Shown one piece after another: positions 1-6,036 of a stretch of DNA of 6,705 nucleotides. The notes beneath the pieces were generated by a model. That model ran no database searches. It worked only from the letters and a program-made list of their open reading frames with translations, and was not told where the DNA came from. This DNA is from Planctomycetaceae bacterium. Lineage in GTDB: Bacteria > Planctomycetota > Planctomycetia > Pirellulales > Pirellulaceae. The translations under genes and the position numbers were made by a program. Numbering within the stretch: the stretch's first letter is position 1; each line of letters opens with the position of its first letter. Location of the stretch: positions 1-6,705 of the forward strand of contig SKVE01000062.1 of the NCBI GenBank assembly GCA_007129635.1. The letters are read 5' to 3'.

Positions 1-30
1 AAGATTAGGGCTGCAGGTCCCGGTAGTCGG

Positions 31-2283
31 CTAGATCTTGAACGTTTCGACCAGTTGCTCCAGTTGCGTGGAGATTGCCGCCAAGCGCTGGGCCGCTGTG
101 TTGACCAACTGCGCGCTGGCCGTGTTGTCGCGTGTTGCCTGGCTGACGCCGTGGATATTAGCAGAGATATCGCCGACGGCTCGAGCGGCTTCGCTGGCGT
201 TGCGGGACATTTCGTTAGCGGCGGTAGCCGCTTCGCCTGCGTTGCGGGACATATCGTTGGCGCCTTTGGCGACCTCGGCGATCGAATGGGCGATATGCTG
301 GACCCCGTGGCTTGCTTCGGCCAAATTGTCGGCGCTGGCCTTGGCGGACAAATTTTGTCGATCCATGGATTCGGAGATCCGGGTGGACGAAGCGTTCAGC
401 TTGTAGATGATCTCCTGGACCTCACGGATCACACTGACGGCGTCTCGCGTGCTGCTCTGGACGTCTTCGATCTTGCGGGCGATATCCTCTGCGGCCCGAG
501 CGCTTTGGTTCGCCAATTCTTTGATCTCGTGGGCCACTACCGCGAAGCCTTTACCGGCCTCACCCGCCGAGGTCGCTTCGATCGTGGCGTTCAACGCCAG
601 CAGGTTTGTTTGCATGGCGATCATCTTGATGGTTTCGGTCACCTTGCCGATGTCGGCTGCAGAACGTTCCAGTTCCTTCATGGTGTTGCCGGCCTCGTCG
701 GCCATCCCCATGGCACGATCGGACACTTGCGAGCTATCTCGCGTATCATGGGAGATCGCTTCGAATGCCTGAGACGATTCCTGCAGCGCCGCGGCCACCG
801 TGGTCACATTGCGAGCCGTGGTTTCCGCAGCGGCGGAGATGGTGCCGACGTTGACACTGATCTGTTCGCTTGCCGACGAGATCGAAGCCACGTTCATGCT
901 CATCTCCTCGGCCGCCGCCGCCATGGTCGTGATGTTCGTGGCCATCTGCTCGGTGCTGCTGGCGACCTGTCCCGCCTGGGCGGTCATCTGCTCGCTCTGC
1001 GCGAAGACCTGATGCGAAACCGCCGAGAGTTCCGAGGCTGATCCGCCGATGTTCCGCGAGACGCTACGGATCTGGCCGACGACATTGCCGAAGGCGGCGG
1101 CGATACGATCCATCGCCCCGGCCAGCATTCCCACTTCGTCGCGCTGAGTCAGATTCATGCGTCCGGTCAGATCGCCCCGGGCAATGGTCTCGGAAAGTGC
1201 CACGCTCTGGGTGATCGGCTGGACAATCGAACGAGTCAAGAGAAACGCCAACACGGTGCTGACGGCGATACCCACCAGGGGCCCCAGGATCATCAGCCAT
1301 CGAGACCAACCCGTGGTGGTTTGAACATCGTTCAGGGTGTCGAACATTTGACTCCGAAGCCTGTCTTGCAGCGTGACGAGTGCGCTCATGCAGGCGTTGA
1401 TTTGATCGTTGGACGACTCGGCTAGATTGGCGGACTGCTCGTTGGAATTCGTTCGCAGCAGTCTTTGCATCTGAGCCAACGGGACAGCGACAGCGCGCCA
1501 GGAAGCAGTCAAGGCATCCAACCGTGACTGGTCTTGGGCGTCCACCAGTGCGGCCAGTTCTGCCTGTCTGGTCTCCATCTCCTTCAAATGCACGGCGATC
1601 TGCTCGTCCAGACGATCCATCAGCTCGTCGGTTGTATGGAAGACGTTCTGGTTGATCTGGCGATGCACGTCGAGCGCGATCACGTGAACTCGCGAGACCG
1701 CCGGCCGGAGCCTTTCTGCGGTGACGCGCCGGCCGTCGTCTGCGGCGGGCATCTCGGCCAAAACCCGGTCCAGTCGCCTCAGCCAAGCACTGGCCGTTTC
1801 ATCGATCTCGCGGATTCTGTTGCCCAATTCCCCCGTCGTCAGTTGATGCGCCTTGACGTTCGTGTTCTCCAGAGACAATCGGAGGCAGGCATCCAGAGCT
1901 TCCCGGTAGTTCTCCCACGTCTCGTGGAAGCTATCGAGCAGCTTTCGTTCGTCGGGAAATTGACGCCCATCAAGCAGCACCGACAACTCGGCGTAGGTGG
2001 CATCCACCTCCTTGGCAGCGTCACGCGACAGTTTGACAGCTTCCTGCGATTTGACATCATCTTGTGAGATGACCGCGCGAAACTGCGCCCTCCGCGTTGA
2101 CGCGACGTCGTCGCGCAAGTTAGCGGCCAGTATCGCCTTCTTGGTGGTCACCTCGACTAGTTGTTGTAACTCTCGCCTGACCTTACCAAGCCCGCGATAG
2201 CCGACCACCGCGATGATCAGTACGCAGACAACCAGAATACCCACGATCAGACTTAGTTTCGTTCGTAGTCGTAAATCGTTCAC
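31..2283 (-). CDS. Methyl-accepting chemotaxis protein (transmembrane chemoreceptor)
   Basis: A 750-residue chemoreceptor that should sit in the inner membrane and control CheA through CheW. Seen: a first membrane helix at about residues 10-29, an extracytoplasmic helical region of about 300 residues (30-328), a second membrane helix at 329-350 that leads into a HAMP domain (about 351-403), then a long coiled-coil signalling domain. The hairpin tip at about 563-591 contains [21 protein letters not shown] and HEIKELA, the diagnostic MCP motif. Both arms show 14-residue repeats. E-Q/E-E pairs at 445/446, 459/460 and 473/474 are candidate methylation sites. The C-terminus is LVETFKI, without an NWETF-type CheR tether. 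I chose the GTG start at 2283: it lies eight bases after AAGGAG (2292-2297) and overlaps the cheW stop as GTGA. A TTG nine codons upstream is less likely. The ligand is not readable from the sequence. Confidence 0.95.
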   Translation of the reverse strand: MNDLRLRTKLSLIVGILVVCVLIIAVVGYRGLGKVRRELQQLVEVTTKKAILAANLRDDVASTRRAQFRAVISQDDVKSQEAVKLSRDAAKEVDATYAELSVLLDGRQFPDERKLLDSFHETWENYREALDACLRLSLENTNVKAHQLTTGELGNRIREIDETASAWLRRLDRVLAEMPAADDGRRVTAERLRPAVSRVHVIALDVHRQINQNVFHTTDELMDRLDEQIAVHLKEMETRQAELAALVDAQDQSRLDALTASWRAVAVPLAQMQRLLRTNSNEQSANLAESSNDQINACMSALVTLQDRLRSQMFDTLNDVQTTTGWSRWLMILGPLVGIAVSTVLAFLLTRSIVQPITQSVALSETIARGDLTGRMNLTQRDEVGMLAGAMDRIAAAFGNVVGQIRSVSRNIGGSASELSAVSHQVFAQSEQMTAQAGQVASSTEQMATNITTMAAAAEEMSMNVASISSASEQISVNVGTISAAAETTARNVTTVAAALQESSQAFEAISHDTRDSSQVSDRAMGMADEAGNTMKELERSAADIGKVTETIKMIAMQTNLLALNATIEATSAGEAGKGFAVVAHEIKELANQSARAAEDIARKIEDVQSSTRDAVSVIREVQEIIYKLNASSTRISESMDRQNLSAKASADNLAEASHGVQHIAHSIAEVAKGANDMSRNAGEAATAANEMSRNASEAARAVGDISANIHGVSQATRDNTASAQLVNTAAQRLAAISTQLEQLVETFKI

Positions 2284-2846
2284 AGGGAGCGCTCCTTGGA
2301 TAGGTTGCAATGCGAAAAAAATGCCTGGCCTCTTCGCTCGATCGCGTGTTCCAGACAGGATGGCAAACGGCGGGCGTCAAGGATCAACAGGAGATGTCCA
2401 TCGAGTTTGCCGACGCCATGAATAAGTTCCTCTTGGGGTAGGAGCCCAGCATTCTGGCTGTCGCCGTCACCGCCCGCACGATGCGACTCGATCTGATCGG
2501 CGGTTAATTCCACCATGTCGCCGATGCATTCCACCAAGATGCCCCACGCATCCCCCAGTTGCGGTTTGAAGACGACCAATCGGGTGTCGTCGCCCAGTTC
2601 CGCCGGCCAGCGATGCAGCAGACAATTCAAGTCGACGACCAAGACGATATGGCCTCGCAAATTCACATAGCCTCGCACCGCGCCCGGGGCATGCGGGATG
2701 GGCGTCAGCGGCGGTACGACCGTGATCTCCTTGACCAGGTCGGTCGCGATACCGAACCAATCATCGCGCAGCCGGAACGTGGTGTAGCTATGCGGTTGGT
2801 CGTGGGCCGGAAACGACGCCCGACCCCCTTCGATCACTTCGCTCAT
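2280..2846 (-). CDS. cheW: CheW-family coupling protein
   Basis: A 188-residue cytoplasmic adaptor that links the chemoreceptor to CheA. The CheW fold spans about residues 19-165: a strand-rich start ([13 protein letters not shown]), then the family's central motif with [15 protein letters not shown] (51-65) and IVLVVDL (67-73), and the closing strands [20 protein letters not shown] at 62-65 matches the conserved Arg-Gly turn used in receptor binding. It is slightly longer than E. coli CheW (167 residues) because of a short N-terminal tail and about 24 extra C-terminal residues; that tail also contains the MCP ribosome binding site in its DNA. The ATG overlaps the cheA stop as ATGA, with only a weak GAGG ten bases upstream, so translation probably depends on coupling to cheA. 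In a Wsp-type system it could be the WspB or WspD counterpart; one copy is present here. Confidence 0.93.
   Translation of the reverse strand: MSEVIEGGRASFPAHDQPHSYTTFRLRDDWFGIATDLVKEITVVPPLTPIPHAPGAVRGYVNLRGHIVLVVDLNCLLHRWPAELGDDTRLVVFKPQLGDAWGILVECIGDMVELTADQIESHRAGGDGDSQNAGLLPQEELIHGVGKLDGHLLLILDARRLPSCLEHAIERRGQAFFSHCNLSKERSL
2292..2297 (-). promoter_or_regulatory. Ribosome binding site that sets the MCP start
   Basis: AAGGAG lies eight bases upstream of the GTG at 2283-2281, inside the last codons of cheW. It supports the GTG over the TTG at 2310 and, with the GTGA overlap, implies translational coupling of the MCP gene to cheW. Confidence 0.75.
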
Positions 2847-5800
2847 GACTTAAGTGCCTCAACTTCCTGGCCCAACAACTCGGCCACCGTGCGCAGGAAC
2901 TGCTGCCGGTCCAGCTTGACTTCGTAGCCGTCGAATCCGCAGGATCGAGCCCGGTCGCGGTCCGCGTTGCTGCTGAGCGTGGTGAGCGCCAGCAGCGGCA
3001 AATCTGCCAGTTCTGCACGTTGGCGGATAGTCTTGGCCAGCGTCCATCCGTCCATGACGGGCATCTCGATGTCGGAAACGACCAGATCAAACCTGTCTCC
3101 CTCCAAAGCTTCGAGCGCCCGGTTGCCATCGGCTACCGAGACCGCTTCGTAGCCCGCTTCTTCCAAGTACCCGCGTACCAGCTCGCGGAAGAACTCCGTA
3201 TCGTCGACGACCAGGATCCTGGATTGCCGACGTCGCGCATCGTCTGCCTTGGATGGCGTTCCCGTCGGATCGCTCCGTTCCGCCAGACGGCACAGATCCA
3301 GCAGCAGCGTCATACGGCCACGGAGCACTGCCGAGCCGACAACCCCATCGGCCTGCAACGTGTCGCGCGTGATTCCGGCTGGTAAGGTATCCGTGTCGAT
3401 AATCGACGTGGCCAGCAGCCCCAGCGGCCGGCCGATGTTCTTCGGCAACAGCAGAAACAAAGGATGGACCGGGGAAGCGGTCGATACGGGTAGCACTCGG
3501 TCTAAACGCAACAGTGGAGTGGTTTCTCCGTCGACCAGCAGGAATTCGCGCGAGCCGACGCGCTCGATACGCGCCGGGTCGACCATCACCAGACGCCGGA
3601 TCATGGCCAGCGGCACCGCGAACTGCTCGTCCGGCCCGTATCGGAACAACAGCACCGGAGCGGTTTCGCCGCTCCGGCCGCCGCCGTCTGCTTGCTCCTG
3701 TCGCGCGTGCTCGGCGAAGCGGACGCCGGCGTGCTGGACGATGCCTTCCATGTTCAGAATCAAAGCGACGTGACCGTCGCCCAGGATGGTCGCTCCCGAG
3801 AAACAAGTCAGCGGTTTCAGCAGACCATGCATGGGCTTGACGACGATCTCTTCGTTCTTCAAGATCTGGTCGACGATTAAACCGAAACGTCGTTCACCGA
3901 CTTTGACGACGGCGAAAAAGGTCGCCTCGTCCGGCCGAGGTTTCCGGACGATGGCCTCGCGGATCTCGACATCAAACGGCTCAGGATGTGCAAGCACTTC
4001 GCTCAATCGGACCAAGGGCAGCAACCGGTCCCGCAAACGCACCACTTCCTGCTCCATGGTGCTTTCGATCCGAGGCTGGTCTTGCTGCGGATGCAAGCAC
4101 ACCAATTCCTCCAGATCCTTTTGCGGGATGGCATAGCATTGATCCTGCACTCGGACCATCAAGCAAGGAATAATGGCCAGGGTTAACGGGACGCGCAGCG
4201 AAAACGTGGTGCCTTGCCCGAGCGTCGAATCGATTTCCAACGTTCCGCCCAAGCGGTCCAGGTTCGTCTTGACCACGTCCATGCCAACCCCGCGACCCGA
4301 AACGTCCGTCACCTGGCGGGCGGTGGAAACCCCGGGCAACGTGATCAACCCCAGCGTTTCCTTGTCGTTCCAACGCGCCAAGTCGGCCGCGGTCCGCAAA
4401 CCGCTTTCCAAAATCTTGCGCCGCACCTGTTCGACATCGATCCCGCGCCCATCGTCGCGGATCTCGATGCAGATCTGGCCACCCTGCTGGCGCGCGCACA
4501 GCTTGATGCGGCCCGCTGCCGGCTTGCCTGCGGCCGTGCGTTGTTCGGCACTCTCCAGGCCATGGTCGCAGCAGTTGCGGATCAAGTGGGTCAGGGGATC
4601 GGACAACCGTTCCAAGACGCTCTTGTCCAATTCGACTTCCGTCCCGCTCACCTCCAGTTCGATCGACTTGCCCATCTGCCGAGCCATGTCGCGAACGGTC
4701 CGCGGGAAGCGGGCGAACAGGTTCCCCACCGGCTGCATGCGGGTTTGGGTCACTGCGCCCTGCAATTGGCTCGTCAAGGCATCCAGACGCTGCAGGACCG
4801 GTCGAATCGCCGCCTCGCCCGACTCTATCGAGCGCATCGCCTGATTCCGCACCAGCACCAATTCGCCAGCCAACGTCATCAGTTGGTCGACCAAAGGGAC
4901 CGGAATCCGCACGGTCGCCGATCGATCGGGGCCTGGCGGCGATTCGGCCTTGGCGCTTGCGGGCTCGACCACGCCGTCGGGCGAGTCGGGCGGGCGCTGC
5001 TGGCTGGGCGGTTCGATCGAGGCTCGATCCGTCGCGGCGGGCATCGGAGCTGCCAGACATTGCCGAAGACGCTGGAGGATATCACCGACGTCCGCCTGGT
5101 TGCTTCGCTGGACATCGTCCACCAATGCCTGGATACGGTCGGTTCCTGCCAGCAACGTGTCGACCACGCTCGAATCCGGTGCGGTTCCCGTCTGCTGCAA
5201 CGATTCCAACACGTTTTCCACGGCATGGGCCAGTTGCTCGATCGTTCGACAGCCGACGAACCCGGCACCGCCCTTGATCGAGTGCATGCCACGCAACAGC
5301 CGCTGTAAACAGTCGGCATCTGCTTCGCCCGGCCGTTGTTCCAGGACCAGAAGATCCTGCACCACGTTGGCCAAATGCTCCTTGGCCTCGCTGATAAACT
5401 CGAGAACAGCCGCGTCGGAGGCGGCGGTGGTCGGCGGCGGGAAGTCCGCTGTCGATCGACCGCTGCGTACGGCAGCCATTTCGCCAATCCAGCGATCCAG
5501 TTCCTCCGGCGACTGGGAGCTGCCTGCTCCCGCAGCGCCAGACGTTCCCAACCTTCCCAAGACGTCGACCCCTCGTAGCAGCACGTCCACGCTATCGCTG
5601 GCGAGCGTAATCTGCCCGCGCTGAGCCGCGACGAAACAGTCCTCCAAGTGATGCGAGACCTGAACCGCCGCGTCGAACCCGACAATCCGAGCCGCACCCT
5701 TGATCGAGTGGGCGGCACGCATCAGCGATTCAAGTTGCTGGGCATCGTCCGGCGCCTTCTCCAACGCCAGCACCCCGGAACTCAACGTTGCCAGATGGGT

Positions 5801-5860
5801 CTCGAGTTCGGCGCGAAACAATTCCAAGAGCGCCGGATCAGGGGAAGATGGATCGGTCAT
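2843..5860 (-). CDS. cheA: Hybrid chemotaxis histidine kinase CheA with C-terminal receiver (HPt-HPt-dimer-ATPase-CheW-CheW-REC)
   Basis: A 1005-residue cytoplasmic kinase that autophosphorylates on its HPt histidines under receptor control. Domains in order: HPt1 (about 5-108, AHSIKGAAR, His51); HPt2 (147-270, MHSIKGGAG, His193); Pro/Ser-rich linker (271-314); dimerisation helices (316-378); ATPase domain with N-box HLIRNCCDHGLE (Asn429), G1 DDGRGID (469-475) and G2 SGRGVGMDVV (521-530); CheW-like regulatory domain (about 566-714); a second, more diverged CheW-like domain (734-863); receiver (880-998) with Asp886/Asp887, phosphoacceptor Asp930, Thr960 and Lys982. All catalytic residues look intact. 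No P2 CheY-docking domain is evident. The Lys-Pro of classic receivers is Lys-Leu. I chose the ATG at 5860 because HPt homology begins right after it; a TTG 22 codons upstream adds nothing family-like and would place a TATAAT box inside the gene. No clear Shine-Dalgarno precedes the ATG. Confidence 0.95.
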   Translation of the reverse strand: MTDPSSPDPALLELFRAELETHLATLSSGVLALEKAPDDAQQLESLMRAAHSIKGAARIVGFDAAVQVSHHLEDCFVAAQRGQITLASDSVDVLLRGVDVLGRLGTSGAAGAGSSQSPEELDRWIGEMAAVRSGRSTADFPPPTTAASDAAVLEFISEAKEHLANVVQDLLVLEQRPGEADADCLQRLLRGMHSIKGGAGFVGCRTIEQLAHAVENVLESLQQTGTAPDSSVVDTLLAGTDRIQALVDDVQRSNQADVGDILQRLRQCLAAPMPAATDRASIEPPSQQRPPDSPDGVVEPASAKAESPPGPDRSATVRIPVPLVDQLMTLAGELVLVRNQAMRSIESGEAAIRPVLQRLDALTSQLQGAVTQTRMQPVGNLFARFPRTVRDMARQMGKSIELEVSGTEVELDKSVLERLSDPLTHLIRNCCDHGLESAEQRTAAGKPAAGRIKLCARQQGGQICIEIRDDGRGIDVEQVRRKILESGLRTAADLARWNDKETLGLITLPGVSTARQVTDVSGRGVGMDVVKTNLDRLGGTLEIDSTLGQGTTFSLRVPLTLAIIPCLMVRVQDQCYAIPQKDLEELVCLHPQQDQPRIESTMEQEVVRLRDRLLPLVRLSEVLAHPEPFDVEIREAIVRKPRPDEATFFAVVKVGERRFGLIVDQILKNEEIVVKPMHGLLKPLTCFSGATILGDGHVALILNMEGIVQHAGVRFAEHARQEQADGGGRSGETAPVLLFRYGPDEQFAVPLAMIRRLVMVDPARIERVGSREFLLVDGETTPLLRLDRVLPVSTASPVHPLFLLLPKNIGRPLGLLATSIIDTDTLPAGITRDTLQADGVVGSAVLRGRMTLLLDLCRLAERSDPTGTPSKADDARRRQSRILVVDDTEFFRELVRGYLEEAGYEAVSVADGNRALEALEGDRFDLVVSDIEMPVMDGWTLAKTIRQRAELADLPLLALTTLSSNADRDRARSCGFDGYEVKLDRQQFLRTVAELLGQEVEALKS

Positions 5861-5903
5861 GCGGAAACCACGGCCTGGGATGTTACGGAAAAGCTCCAAC
5901 TCA

Positions 5904-5909
5904 ATTATA
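5904..5909 (-). promoter_or_regulatory. Possible -10 box for the cheA-cheW-MCP operon
   Basis: On the minus strand this reads TATAAT, inside an AT-rich island of an otherwise GC-rich region, about 44 bases upstream of the cheA ATG. No good -35 hexamer is found at 16-18 bases. On the plus strand an overlapping TATAGT (5906-5911) with a poor TTACGG 17 bases upstream (5883-5888) could serve the divergent regulator. A GTTACGG pair (5882-5888 and 5910-5916) flanks the box. This is a motif match only. Confidence 0.3.
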
Positions 5910-5949
5910 GTTACGGTTTGAAACAACCGGATGGGACCGCGAGAGATTC

Positions 5950-5955
5950 GGAGGG
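5950..5955 (+). promoter_or_regulatory. Ribosome binding site for the candidate small ORF
   Basis: GGAGGG lies six bases upstream of the ATG at 5962. It is as good a Shine-Dalgarno as any in the window and is the main reason to take the small ORF seriously. Confidence 0.45.
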
Positions 5956-5961
5956 CGTTTT

Positions 5962-6036
5962 ATGACGGTGCGTGGGAATGAAGGGAATAATGGGATGGAT
6001 GGGACGCATGGGAATCATGAGGGAGGCCAGTTATGA
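5962..6036 (+). CDS. Candidate 24-residue Gly-rich small protein or leader peptide
   Basis: Not recognised as any known family. The frame runs ATG to TGA with 24 codons. It has a strong GGAGGG six bases before the ATG, and its stop overlaps the ATG of the response regulator as ATGA, the same overlap type seen between cheA and cheW. The product begins MTVR, continues as five Gly-X-Y triplets (GNE, GNN, GMD, GTH, GNH) and ends EGGQL. All five of those Gly codons are GGG because the DNA beneath is a 9-bp tandem repeat. It has no membrane segment or signal peptide. It could be a translated leader that couples ribosomes to the downstream gene, a tiny protein, or a chance frame through a repeat. 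Context and spacing favour translation; composition argues for a repeat artefact. Confidence 0.35.
   Translation: MTVRGNEGNNGMDGTHGNHEGGQL
5973..6017 (+). repeat. Tandem array of five 9-bp units, consensus TGGGAATNA
   Basis: GGGA recurs at exactly 9-base spacing (5974, 5983, 5992, 6001, 6010). Units are TGGGAATGA, AGGGAATAA, TGGGATGGA, TGGGACGCA and TGGGAATCA. A degenerate sixth unit (6018-6026) holds the ribosome binding site of the response regulator. The array underlies the Gly-X-Y triplets of the candidate small ORF. Confidence 0.75.
6022..6026 (+). promoter_or_regulatory. Ribosome binding site of the response regulator
   Basis: GGAGG lies six bases upstream of the ATG at 6033. An in-frame TGA at 6018-6020 rules out a more upstream start, so this site fixes the N-terminus. 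Confidence 0.8.

Noticed and set aside
1..30. Terminator or next gene downstream of the MCP
   Set aside because: Thirty bases show no hairpin with a T-run and no start codon with a ribosome binding site on the minus strand; too short to judge.
55..1041. Long plus-strand frame of 328 codons opposite the MCP
   Set aside because: Low-complexity His/Gly/Arg-rich translation typical of the antisense of GC-rich coiled-coil coding sequence.
2284..2310. TTG start that would lengthen the MCP by nine residues
   Set aside because: The GTG at 2283 has AAGGAG at eight bases and the GTGA overlap with cheW; the TTG has neither.
4214..5308. Long plus-strand frame of 364 codons opposite cheA
   Set aside because: It mirrors cheA codons and shows no recognisable domain; the HPt, ATPase and linker of CheA explain this DNA.
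5882..5916. GTTACGG direct repeat as an operator
   Set aside because: A 7-base repeat is expected about once by chance in an interval of this size, and there is no dyad symmetry. Noted only as context for the -10 box.
5861..5926. TTG start that would lengthen CheA by 22 residues
   Set aside because: No ribosome binding site, no family-like residues in the extension, and it contains a likely TATAAT box. The ATG at 5860 directly precedes the HPt homology.
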